Origin: an uncultured Verrucomicrobiota bacterium | GTDB lineage: Bacteria; Verrucomicrobiota; Kiritimatiellia; CAIQIC01; Lenti-01 | NCBI GenBank assembly: GCA_938003985.1 | Contig: CALKWZ010000076.1 | Coordinates: 1-64,000 of the forward strand | Length of the DNA: 64,000 bases | Direction: 5' to 3' | The notes under the pieces: model-generated | Database searches by the model: none | Told to the model about the DNA's origin: nothing | What the model saw: only the letters and a program-made list of their open reading frames with translations | Translations under genes and position numbers: made by a program | Shown here: positions 34,637 to 41,920 of the stretch, piece by piece | Layout: each line of letters begins with the position of its first letter | Numbering within the stretch: the first letter of the stretch is position 1

Positions 34637-36166
34637 ATGAAATTTCCAAGAGCGTCCGGTGTACTGCTGCATCCCACGTCGCTGCCCGGTCCCTACGGCA
34701 TCGGCGAAATCGGTCCCGAAGCGGACCGCTTCGTCGACTTCCTGCAGGCCACCGGCCAGCACCTGTGGCAGATCCTCCCGCTCGGGCCCACCAGCTTCGG
34801 CGACAGCCCGTACCAGTCGCCCTCGACCTTCGCCGGCAATCCGCTGTGGATCAGCTTCGACCTGCTCCTCAAAGACAAGCTGCTGACCAAGACCCAGCTC
34901 AAGAATTTCCCGGCGTTCCCGGCGGACAAAGTGGACTTCGGCCCCGTCATCCAGGCCCGCTTCGCCGTGCTGGCGAAAGTCTGCGCCGCCTTCGGCGACA
35001 TGGCCTCGCCCGAGATGCAGGCGGAATTCGCGGCCTTCTGCGCGCGCAGCGCGGACTGGCTCGACGACTACGCGCTCTTTTCCGCGCTGAAGGACGCCCA
35101 CGGCGGCGTGCCGTGGACGCAGTGGGAACCGGAACTCGGCCGGCGCGATCCCGCCGCCCTCGGCGCCGCGCGCGAAAAATTCGCCGCGGAAATCCGCGCC
35201 GTGAAGATCGTCCAGTATCTCTTCGAGCGCCAGTGGAAGCGCTTGCGGGCCTATGCCGCCGCGCGCCGCATCCAGTTCGTCGGCGACATTCCCATCTTCG
35301 TCGCGCACGACAGCGCCGACGTCTGGGCGCATCCGCACCTGTTCTTCCTCAAGCCCGACGGCCAGCCCAGCGTTGTCGCCGGCGTCCCGCCGGACTACTT
35401 CAGCGCCACCGGCCAGCTCTGGGGCAACCCGCTCTACAACTGGGAAGCCCACCAGGCCCAGGACTACGACTGGTGGATGGCCCGCCTGCGCCGCATCTTC
35501 GAACTGGTCGATATCGTCCGCATCGACCACTTCCGCGGCTTCGAGGCTTTCTGGGAAATCCCCGGCGGCGAAACCACCGCCATCCGCGGCAAGTGGGTCA
35601 AGGGGCCCGACCAGCATCTGTTCGAGGTTCTGTTGCGGCGCATGGGCGCCTTGCCGATCATCGCCGAAGATCTCGGCGTCATCACGCCGCCCGTCGAAGC
35701 CCTGCGCGACCGGTTCGAGTTCCCCGGCATGCGCATCCTGCAGTTCGCCTTCGGCAACGACGATCGCGCCGCCGAGTTCCGGCCCGAGAGCTATCCCGCC
35801 CATTGCTGTGTCTACACCGGCACCCACGACAACGACACCACGGTCGGCTGGTTCCGCAGCGAAGCGGGCCCGGGCAGCACCCGCACGGCCGAGGAAATCG
35901 CCGCCGAGCGCAAGATGATCCTCGATTACCTGGGGACCGACGGCCGCGAAATCCACTGGGATTTGATCGGCCTCGGTTCGCGCTCCAACGCCAACACCTT
36001 CGTCGTGCCGCTGCAGGACCTGCTCGGCCTGGGCTCCGAAGCCCGCATGAACACCCCCGGCGTCGCCGGCGGCAACTGGCAGTGGCGCTTCACGTGGAAC
36101 CAGCTCACGGACGAAATCCGCGACCGGTTCGCCTACGTGACCCGCGCCACCGGCCGCATGCACTGA
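34637..36166 (+). CDS. malQ: 4-alpha-glucanotransferase (amylomaltase)
   Basis: A 509-aa GH77 enzyme that transfers alpha-1,4-glucan segments in maltodextrin and glycogen metabolism. It opens with RASGVLLHPTSLPGPYGIGE, typical of the family. The nucleophile Asp is in VRIDHFRGFEAFWEIP, the acid/base Glu in IIAEDLGVITPPV and the transition-state Asp in THDNDTTVGW. PLGPTSFGDSPYQSPSTFAG near residue 50 is also characteristic. Length is standard and no extra starch-binding domain is present. GGAGG precedes ATG 34637. It appears monocistronic: 125 bases separate it from the upstream gene and a strong terminator lies downstream. Confidence 0.96.
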   Translation: MKFPRASGVLLHPTSLPGPYGIGEIGPEADRFVDFLQATGQHLWQILPLGPTSFGDSPYQSPSTFAGNPLWISFDLLLKDKLLTKTQLKNFPAFPADKVDFGPVIQARFAVLAKVCAAFGDMASPEMQAEFAAFCARSADWLDDYALFSALKDAHGGVPWTQWEPELGRRDPAALGAAREKFAAEIRAVKIVQYLFERQWKRLRAYAAARRIQFVGDIPIFVAHDSADVWAHPHLFFLKPDGQPSVVAGVPPDYFSATGQLWGNPLYNWEAHQAQDYDWWMARLRRIFELVDIVRIDHFRGFEAFWEIPGGETTAIRGKWVKGPDQHLFEVLLRRMGALPIIAEDLGVITPPVEALRDRFEFPGMRILQFAFGNDDRAAEFRPESYPAHCCVYTGTHDNDTTVGWFRSEAGPGSTRTAEEIAAERKMILDYLGTDGREIHWDLIGLGSRSNANTFVVPLQDLLGLGSEARMNTPGVAGGNWQWRFTWNQLTDEIRDRFAYVTRATGRMH

Positions 36167-36193
36167 GCGGCCGCATTCTCGGGGTTGCGGGCC

Positions 36194-36249
36194 CCGCGGC
36201 CTTGCGCCGTGGGGGAGCCAACTTGGCCACCCACGGCGCAAGGCCGTGG
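36194..36249. repeat. 20-bp inverted repeat in malQ 3' region
   Basis: CCGCGGCCTTGCGCCGTGGG (36194-36213) pairs with 36230-36249 at 19 of 20 positions around a 16-base loop. It lies just before the malQ terminator and could be a transcribed hairpin or an intergenic repeat. Confidence 0.6.
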
Positions 36250-36271
36250 GGGTGCCGATCCATCGCAAAGA

Positions 36272-36299
36272 AAAGCCCCGGCCTGCCGACCGGGGCTTT
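36272..36299. terminator. Bidirectional terminator between malQ and 36328 gene
   Basis: AAAGCCCCGG, eight bases, CCGGGGCTTT: a perfect 10-bp stem with A and T flanks, placed between two convergent genes. Confidence 0.85.
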
Positions 36300-36327
36300 C
36301 TCATGCCGTCGCGCCGCGCGCGGAAAC

Positions 36328-36669
36328 TCAATACCAGCCGGGCCGTGGTCCGTGGGGGCGGCGATGGCAGGGCGGCGGCGGGGCATAATACCCGTAATAC
36401 GGCGTCGGGGCCGGCACCGGAACCGGCGCGGGCACCGGTTGGTAGTAATAATAGACCGGCGGGGGCGGGGGCGGCGGCGGCGGCGGCGCCACGTAGACGG
36501 TTTCGGCCTGGGCCGCGCCGGCGAGCATGGCGCCGGCGATCACGCCGATCACGGCGCCGGCGAACACGTCGCCGGACCGGTGGTGGTGTCGCGCCGAAGC
36601 GGTCAGGGGCAGGGCCAGGGCGGCGGCGGCCCCGACGGCGACGAGCTTGGTGGTGAGGCTGGTTTTCAT
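36328..36669 (-). CDS. Small exported Pro/Tyr-rich glycine-zipper protein
   Basis: A 113-aa protein with a signal peptide (1-26, ending TASA), a histidine cluster RHHHRSGD, a glycine-zipper-like hydrophobic segment (FAGAVIGVIAGAMLAGAA, about 36-53) and a low-complexity tail of poly-Pro, YYYYQP and PVPVPAP repeats. It looks like an envelope or periplasmic structural protein. GGAG lies before ATG 36669. No family function is known to me. Divergent from the purine permease gene. Confidence 0.7.
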   Translation of the reverse strand: MKTSLTTKLVAVGAAAALALPLTASARHHHRSGDVFAGAVIGVIAGAMLAGAAQAETVYVAPPPPPPPPPPVYYYYQPVPAPVPVPAPTPYYGYYAPPPPCHRRPHGPRPGWY

Positions 36670-36878
36670 GTCGGTTTCTCCGGGGATATTCTTTCGCTCA
36701 TTCCCACAAGTCGCCGCTTCGGCGCGAAAGGTTACGCTCGCGGGGCCGGCAGCACGAATAGTCCTGCATGAGATGGTGGCGGGCGCGACCTGCGCCGAAG
36801 AACGCCATGCGACCGCAAATTTCCGTTGTGCGGGGCGGGACAGGCGAGGATGATGGTTGCCAACGCGGAGGAAATCGC

Positions 36879-38213
36879 ATGCGCATGCCGAACGTGGGAC
36901 CGTCGGACGTCTTGTTCGCCTTGGAATCGAAGCCGCCGCTGCGGGTGGCGCTGGGGGCCGCCTTCCAGCATTTGCTGGCGATCTTCGCGGGGATCGTGAC
37001 GCCGGCGCTCATCGTGTGCGGGCTGTGCGGGGCCCCGCCGGCGCTGACGCGCCAGGTGGCCGGGGCGTCGCTCTTCATCTCGGGCGTGGCGACGTTCATC
37101 CAGATCCACCGCTTCGGCGCCCTGGGCTCGGGCCTGCTGAGCATCCAGGGCACGAGTTCGAGCTTCATCGCGATCTTCGCGGGCATGGCCGCGGCCGGCA
37201 CGGCGCGCGGGGATTCCCCGGAGCAGATGCTGGGGCTGATGATGGGCATGGGGCTGGTCTGCGCGCTGACGGAAGTGGGCTTCAGCCAGGTGCTGCCGTG
37301 GATGCGGCGGATCATCACGCCGCTGGTGGCGGGCATCGTCATCACGCTGATCGGGCTGACGCTCATCAAGGTGTCGGCGATGCAGATCGGCGGCGGCGAG
37401 GGCGGGACGTTCGGCGCGCCGCGCGACGTGGCGCTGGCGGCGTTCACCGCCGCGGTCGTGCTGGGGCTGAACCGGATGGGGAATCCGTGGTGCCGGATGG
37501 GGGCGCTGATGTTCGGCATCGTGGCCGGGACGGCCGTCGCCGCGCTGCTGGGCGCGGTGCGGGTGCCGCCGTGGGACGGCGCGTGGTTCCTCGCGCCGGT
37601 GCCGTTCCGGATCCCGCTGGCGTTCCGGTGGGAGTGGGCGTTGCCGGTCGCGCTGATGTATCTGGCCTCGACCATCGAGACGATCGGCGACATCACGGCG
37701 ACGAGCATGGTGTCCGACGAGCCGACGGAAGGCGAAACCTACGAAAAGCGCCTCAGCGGCGGCATTTTGGCGGACGGACTGAATTCGATGCTGGCGACGA
37801 TCTTCGGGTCGTTCCCGACGACGTCGTTCAGCCAGAACAACGGCGTAATCCAATTGACGGGCGTGGCGAGCCGCCGGGTGGGGCTGTGGATCGCCGTCTT
37901 CCTCATGGTGCTGGGGCTGGTGCCGGCCGTGTCGTGGGTGTTCACGCTGGTGCCGCGCGCGGTATTGGGCGGGGCCACGCTGGTGATGTTCGGCACGGTG
38001 GCGGCGTCGGGCATCCGCCTGATGGGCGCGAACGGCATCGGGCGCAAGAGTTCGCTGGTGGTGGCGACGGGCCTGGGGGCGGGGCTGGCGGTGACGCTGG
38101 AGCCGCGGCTGCTGGCGCATTTCCCGGATTGGGCGCAGCAATTGTTCGGGTCCGGCATCATGACGGGCACGACGGCGGCGATCGGCGCGCAGGCGTTGGC
38201 CGGCAAGGATTGA
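36879..38213 (+). CDS. NCS2-family xanthine/uric acid permease
   Basis: A 444-aa membrane protein of the nucleobase-ascorbate transporter family (about 12-14 helices) that imports purine or pyrimidine bases by ion symport. The family signature appears as FSQNNGVIQLTGVASRRVG (canonical QN-G-T-G), and the N-terminal QHLLAIFAGIVTPALIV segment is typical. The Glu in STIETIGDITATS is the usual substrate-site acid, which points to the xanthine/urate branch. ATG 36879 follows GGAGG by seven bases; ATG 36885 is less well placed. The 209-bp divergent upstream region (36670-36878) holds no gene; I could not recognise a purine riboswitch there. Confidence 0.9.
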   Translation: MRMPNVGPSDVLFALESKPPLRVALGAAFQHLLAIFAGIVTPALIVCGLCGAPPALTRQVAGASLFISGVATFIQIHRFGALGSGLLSIQGTSSSFIAIFAGMAAAGTARGDSPEQMLGLMMGMGLVCALTEVGFSQVLPWMRRIITPLVAGIVITLIGLTLIKVSAMQIGGGEGGTFGAPRDVALAAFTAAVVLGLNRMGNPWCRMGALMFGIVAGTAVAALLGAVRVPPWDGAWFLAPVPFRIPLAFRWEWALPVALMYLASTIETIGDITATSMVSDEPTEGETYEKRLSGGILADGLNSMLATIFGSFPTTSFSQNNGVIQLTGVASRRVGLWIAVFLMVLGLVPAVSWVFTLVPRAVLGGATLVMFGTVAASGIRLMGANGIGRKSSLVVATGLGAGLAVTLEPRLLAHFPDWAQQLFGSGIMTGTTAAIGAQALAGKD

Positions 38214-38331
38214 ACGGAAGATCGCACCCGCGGGGCGCCGTTCGCTTTGTGCCGGCGCCGCATCCGCATTCGGCATCCAAACAGAATCCTAAACAACGGG
38301 CGATCTGCCGGTCTTCATTTTCTGGCGTTTT

Positions 38332-38384
38332 CCGCTAGACCCGTCCGGTGGGTTCCACTAGATTGGGCCTTCGAAATCTAGCGG
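38332..38384. promoter_or_regulatory. Nested CTAG inverted repeats before coiled-coil HTH gene
   Basis: CCGCTAGA (38332-38339) pairs with TCTAGCGG (38377-38384), and CTAGATT (38358-38364) pairs with AATCTAG (38375-38381) over a 10-base loop. The two pairings share the right arm, so they are alternatives. They end 36 bases before the gene start and could be operators or an alternative leader structure. Confidence 0.4.
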
Positions 38385-38419
38385 TATTTTTCAATACGCA
38401 TCGAAGAGAGGTAAATGCC

Positions 38420-38989
38420 ATGGCATCGTTCATGAAGGAACTGAAAGCGGAAATCGCCCGGCTGGCCCGGAAGGAAATCAAAAAGGAAGTCGCGCCCGTC
38501 CAGCGGATCAGCGCGTCGCGGCGCGGCATGATCGCCGACCTGCGCCGCCAGGTGGCCGCGCTGCAGCGCGACGTGGCGGACCTGCGCCGGGCCCTGGCCC
38601 GGGGCGGCCCGCTGCCGCTGGCGGTCCAGCCCGCGGAAATCGCCGCCGGCGACGACGGCCGCAAGGGCTTCTGGATCACGGGCAAGGGCGTGCGCAAGTT
38701 GCGCCTGCGTCTGGGCCTGACGCAGACTGAATTCGCGGCGCTGGCGAACGTCAGCGGCCAGACCGTCGTCAACTGGGAAGGCACGTCGGGCAAGATCCCG
38801 CTGCGCCGCAAGGATTCCGCCGCGCGCCTGCAGGAAATCCGCAAGATGAAGAAGCGCGACCTGAAGAAAGCCGCGGAAGCCAAAGCCCCGGCCAAGGCCA
38901 AAGCCAAGGCCAAGGCCAAAAAGGCCAAAGCCAAAAAAGCCAAGGCCCCGGCTCCGGCCAAGGTCGAAGCCGCCCCCAAGGCCGAATAG
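38420..38989 (+). CDS. Coiled-coil/XRE helix-turn-helix protein with histone-like Lys/Ala tail
   Basis: A 189-aa basic protein. Residues 1-62 are charged and helical, with heptad-like ADLRRQVAALQRDVADLRRA. An XRE-type helix-turn-helix lies at about 90-120 (VRKLRLRLGLTQTEFAALAN then VSGQTVVNWEG). From about 143 on the chain is almost only Lys, Ala and Pro (KAKAKAKK units), like histone H1 tails. It may be a nucleoid-associated or sequence-guided architectural regulator; this is inference. GAGAGG precedes ATG 38420. A clear terminator follows. Confidence 0.8.
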   Translation: MASFMKELKAEIARLARKEIKKEVAPVQRISASRRGMIADLRRQVAALQRDVADLRRALARGGPLPLAVQPAEIAAGDDGRKGFWITGKGVRKLRLRLGLTQTEFAALANVSGQTVVNWEGTSGKIPLRRKDSAARLQEIRKMKKRDLKKAAEAKAPAKAKAKAKAKKAKAKKAKAPAPAKVEAAPKAE

Positions 38990-39015
38990 GCCGCCTTCGC
39001 CCAGCGCGAAACTAG

Positions 39016-39039
39016 CCGCACCCCCGGGTGCGGCTTTTT
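39016..39039 (+). terminator. Rho-independent terminator
   Basis: CCGCACC, loop CCCG, GGTGCGG, then CTTTTT, 26 bases after the coiled-coil HTH gene. Confidence 0.85.
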
Positions 39040-39220
39040 GTTGCCCCGGCGGATTCTTCGGACGGATTTCGATTGTCTGAAGCTGGCCCCGTTGGGGGCC
39101 GGCCATGGGCGAAACAGCCCACTCCGATACGTGGCAGCCCCGGCCTCACCGAGGCCAGCTACAACAAATCCCCCCTAGAGCATTTCCAAGAATGTCGTGC
39201 GAAGCCCTCTATGGAAGACA

Positions 39221-39293
39221 AAGACCGGGACGAGGGCGTCCCGGCTCCATTTCGATCCATCTTTGGAGCCCCCGACGCCCACGTCGGGGGTTG
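39221..39293. repeat. Composite hairpin repeat, copy A
   Basis: GGGACG/CGTCCC and CCCCCGACG/CGTCGGGGG hairpins are joined by GGCTCCA ... TGGAGCC complementary sequences, so the whole unit can fold into one branched structure. Copy B is at 63698-63788, with a different middle. Confidence 0.7.
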
Positions 39294-39322
39294 ATTGCAG
39301 CTACATGATATCTTGAACCGCT

Positions 39323-40153
39323 CTAAATCCCGCCCCGCGCCGCGCGCAGGGCGGGCAGGTAGGTTTGATCCAGGCTGTGGGGCGGCTGGCCGTCGGCCGA
39401 GGCGAATTCGATCGGTCCGCCCACGTGGCGATAGCCGAGCAATTCGGGCGGGACCTTCGTCACCACGTCGCGGCGGTTCGCGATCCGCCAGGCCGCGAGG
39501 CGCTGCCGCGCGAAATGCCGCGCCCAGCGCGCGGCGCCCGTCCGCGGCGCGGCGAAGGTGAACACCTCCAGCGCGCGGTACGGCAGGCCCCCGGTGGCGA
39601 CGTCCATCGCCGCGAGCGCGGCCAAGGCCCCGCCGAGACTGTGGCCCGTCACCCGGATCCGCGACTCCGGCGTGGCGTGCGCTTCGAGAAAGGCCCGGAT
39701 CGCCGGCCGGACCGATTCATAGCACCGGTGGAAGCCGCGGTGCACGTGGCCGCCCTGCAGATCGTCGAAAACGGCGTCCCGCCGCGCGGCCATGTAGTTC
39801 GAAATCTTCTCGCCCGCGCTCTGCGTGCCGCGGAACGCGACGTACAGGCGGCGGCCGGCGCGGGCGCAGACGCCCGCGGGGGTGGTTTCGGTGCGGGTCA
39901 CGTAGCGCCGCCCGCCCTTGCCGCCCGATGCGCGGGCCGTCCGATAGGTCAGCGTGCGCCAGAACGGCTCCTCGAAAACCAGATCCCCCAGCGCGGGGAG
40001 CGCGAACCGCATGGCCCTCGGCGGCGGCTTCCCGGCATCCGACCACTGCTGATAAAGCCCATAGGCCGCCTCCACCAGCCGCACGCACGCCAACGCCTGG
40101 CGGACGGAAAACCCCTCCGGCAACGGCAACGCAATGGGAACGCCCCGGCTCAC
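39323..40153 (-). CDS. Class 3 lipase-like protein
   Basis: A 276-aa alpha/beta hydrolase of the fungal-type lipase (class 3) family. The nucleophile is Ser172 in VTGHSLGGALAALAA, preceded by RLYVAFRGTQS (oxyanion region). A late Asp is in NRRDVVTKVPP and a His in PPHSLDQTYLPAL, giving a complete triad. No signal peptide is visible, so it seems cytoplasmic. The natural substrate, lipid or other ester, is unknown. Start is GTG 40153 after GGTTGAGG. Confidence 0.85.
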   Translation of the reverse strand: MSRGVPIALPLPEGFSVRQALACVRLVEAAYGLYQQWSDAGKPPPRAMRFALPALGDLVFEEPFWRTLTYRTARASGGKGGRRYVTRTETTPAGVCARAGRRLYVAFRGTQSAGEKISNYMAARRDAVFDDLQGGHVHRGFHRCYESVRPAIRAFLEAHATPESRIRVTGHSLGGALAALAAMDVATGGLPYRALEVFTFAAPRTGAARWARHFARQRLAAWRIANRRDVVTKVPPELLGYRHVGGPIEFASADGQPPHSLDQTYLPALRAARGGI

Positions 40154-40549
40154 GGCCTCAACCTAGCCGCCTCGCCCGCCCCCCGGCAAGCCGAAACCCA
40201 CCCGCCGTCCCCGCCCCCGCCGCAACCGAAACGCCGGGGTGGGGGCGCCGCGGCTCGCCACGGGCGCTCGTGATGCGACGAAAATTCCAGAATACAAACC
40301 TGTGCCGCCCCCACGAAATTATAAGACAGTAAACTTATGCGTCATTTTGTGGAAATTTTCCGCATAACTTTCATTCAACGCTTTTACTGGTGTTCTCGCC
40401 CAATGCCTGCTAGTATCAGATTTGAGATGAAAGAAAATCCGGTTCATTCTCAAAAGACATGGATCTAGTTGCCGGAATATCTGCCAACAGGCACGGCAAT
40501 AATGAGTTATAATTATTATCTTGCATAATCGGTATCAATTGATACTCTC
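40154..40549. other. AT-rich junction and promoter region of the accessory island
   Basis: Base composition drops sharply to AT-rich from about 40270, marking the island edge. TTATGCG (40335-40341) and CGCATAA (40361-40367) form an inverted repeat. TATAAT at 40508-40513 is a good -10 element, though no matching -35 is obvious. No gene is seen. Confidence 0.55.
40532..40545. promoter_or_regulatory. Perfect 14-bp palindrome at toxin start (operator candidate)
   Basis: GTATCAATTGATAC ends four bases before the toxin ATG and lies 18 bases after a TATAAT. This is the expected position for a toxin-antitoxin autoregulation operator bound by the HTH antitoxin. Confidence 0.6.
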
Positions 40550-40903
40550 ATGAGCAGAAACTATGAGCAACCGATTCCGGCCGCATGGCGAAAAGCCGTT
40601 GTCAAGGTGCTTCGAAGCGGCGACAAGACTCGAATTATCAGCACGGTAGAGTCGAAAAATGATTGGGAAAGCACGTTTCCGGAGAGTTGGTGGCATGACC
40701 GCCCTGAAGCCATGGCCCGGGCTTTGGATGTCGATGGCATTGTCGGAAAACATGTCACGGATATGGATCCGCCCTGCGAAGCCTATGCGTTTTGGTTCCA
40801 CTACGAAAAACGACAGATGTACGGAAAAATCGGGCTCTTGCCCAATGGCGACGTAGTCATCATCTTTTCGAGCCACGTTCCGCGAAAAGGGAAGAAATTA
40901 TGA
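40550..40903 (+). CDS. Putative toxin of TAC module
   Basis: A 117-aa small protein, first gene of a toxin-antitoxin-chaperone set. The C-terminal half, YEKRQMYGKIGLLPNGDVVIIFSSH followed by VPRKGKKL (residue blocks shown in part), is a strand-rich basic segment like the end of RelE/MqsR-type mRNA interferases, but I do not see a diagnostic active site, so the family is tentative. Evidence for toxin identity is mainly position: it precedes an HTH antitoxin with an ATGA overlap, as in HigB-HigA and MqsR-MqsA modules. There is no clear ribosome site; an operator-like palindrome takes its place. Confidence 0.6.
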   Translation: MSRNYEQPIPAAWRKAVVKVLRSGDKTRIISTVESKNDWESTFPESWWHDRPEAMARALDVDGIVGKHVTDMDPPCEAYAFWFHYEKRQMYGKIGLLPNGDVVIIFSSHVPRKGKKL

Positions 40904-41430
40904 AGAAACGGAAAACCCCGCCTGTCCCGGGTTGGATGGCCATCACCACGAAGCAGCCGGTGTTCATTCCCAATGCCACCGGCTACGGCGTGGCCGAAAC
41001 CGTCATGCAGGAGGTTCCCGCCTGGAAGGATCCCAAGACGGGCCAAATCTACTTGGATGGAACGGCCCATGAGATTCTGGATGCGGTCAAAGCGCGGCAC
41101 CTCGGAATTCTGCTGCCGGAGCAATTGCGGGATTTGCGGAATTCCATCGGGATGACCCAGAAGAAGATGGCCGAGTTGCTGCAGTTGGGGGAAAAGACCT
41201 GGACGCGCTGGGAAACCGGTGCGGAGCGGCCGTCCCGATCCATGAATCTTCTCCTGTGCGCCCTCCACGAGGGCAAAATCGATGTCGGCTATCTCCGCTC
41301 CAAGCGGCAGATGCCGGCGCTCGATGAGCTTGGACGATGGGAGATGCCCGAACAAAAAGCAGGGGTTTCCTATCAGACTCCTAAACCAACTCTGGGAGAG
41401 CCCGATGAAAGCAAAACTGGCGCCGCTTAA
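40900..41430 (+). CDS. HTH antitoxin with C-terminal extension (TAC antitoxin)
   Basis: A 176-aa protein. Residues 67-122 match the XRE-type domain of MqsA/HigA-like antitoxins (ILLPEQLRDLRNSIGMTQ, then LGEKTWTRWETGAERPSRS). The N-terminal part lacks the Cys pairs of the classical MqsA zinc domain. The tail from about 137 (ALDELGRWEMPEQKAG onward) extends beyond the usual end and could be the chaperone-addiction segment found in TAC antitoxins. It overlaps the toxin stop by four bases and the chaperone start by 26 bases, so all three are tightly coupled. It probably represses the module at the 40532 palindrome. Confidence 0.8.
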   Translation: MKKRKTPPVPGWMAITTKQPVFIPNATGYGVAETVMQEVPAWKDPKTGQIYLDGTAHEILDAVKARHLGILLPEQLRDLRNSIGMTQKKMAELLQLGEKTWTRWETGAERPSRSMNLLLCALHEGKIDVGYLRSKRQMPALDELGRWEMPEQKAGVSYQTPKPTLGEPDESKTGAA

Positions 41431-41890
41431 GTGCCATGGATACTTCGTTACGGGGTTGATGATTGCGGCGAATCCCGAATACGACAAAAAGAAACCGAAC
41501 GCCCTGCTGTTTGGTGATCTGCAAATCGATTCGACGGCAAAGCCGGTATCCAAGAAGTTCGACGGAAGACTTTGGCAAGTCATCCTGCAGATGCAGCAGA
41601 ACGTTGGGCCGGACAAAAACACGCCCTACAACTTTTCGGTCACAGTGGTGGGCCACTTCGAGGTTCATCCAAAGTATCCGGTCGGAAAAGCGCAGCAATT
41701 GGTGGAGATAAATGGCAGTTCAATTCTATACAGTTCTGCCCGGCAAATTTTAAGAGATGCCATGCACAACGGCCCGTTTCCGGCGCTTGACTTGCCGACG
41801 GTCAGCTTCTTTGATGCCGAGCCCGATTTGCCGGCGAAGAAAATCGTAGCGGAAGCCTCGGCGAACTGCGGCGATAAAACCGGAAAATAA
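41405..41890 (+). CDS. SecB-like chaperone of TAC module
   Basis: A 161-aa protein of the SecB family (housekeeping SecB is about 155 aa). The C-terminal region GSSILYSSARQILRDAMHNG (about 104-123) followed by PFPALDLPTVSFFD matches the conserved SecB helix and LPxxxF end. In Mycobacterium tuberculosis the SecB-like Rv1957 protects the HigA1 antitoxin and so controls toxin HigB1; the same role is inferred here. The start at 41405 lies inside the antitoxin gene after GGGAGAG. The restriction-modification gene follows 30 bases after its stop. Confidence 0.85.
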   Translation: MKAKLAPLKCHGYFVTGLMIAANPEYDKKKPNALLFGDLQIDSTAKPVSKKFDGRLWQVILQMQQNVGPDKNTPYNFSVTVVGHFEVHPKYPVGKAQQLVEINGSSILYSSARQILRDAMHNGPFPALDLPTVSFFDAEPDLPAKKIVAEASANCGDKTGK

Positions 41891-41920
41891 GGCCGCGTCC
41901 GCAATAAAAGGCCCCCCCCT

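Larger units (their letters stand above)
38990..39322. other. Intergenic region with terminator and composite repeats, no gene
   Basis: This 333-bp stretch between convergent genes contains the terminator at 39016-39039, a GGCCTC/GAGGCC hairpin followed by AGCTACAACAAATCC (39142-39170), and a composite hairpin repeat (39221-39293) that recurs at 63698-63788. No credible coding sequence is seen. Confidence 0.7.

Noticed and set aside
36670..36878. Purine riboswitch upstream of the NCS2 permease
   Set aside because: I could not find the conserved cores of known purine or xanthine riboswitches; a covariance-model search would decide.
40154..40549. Left attachment site matching the tRNA-Ser fragment
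   Set aside because: No copy of the 39-nt tRNA segment is visible at the left edge of the island.
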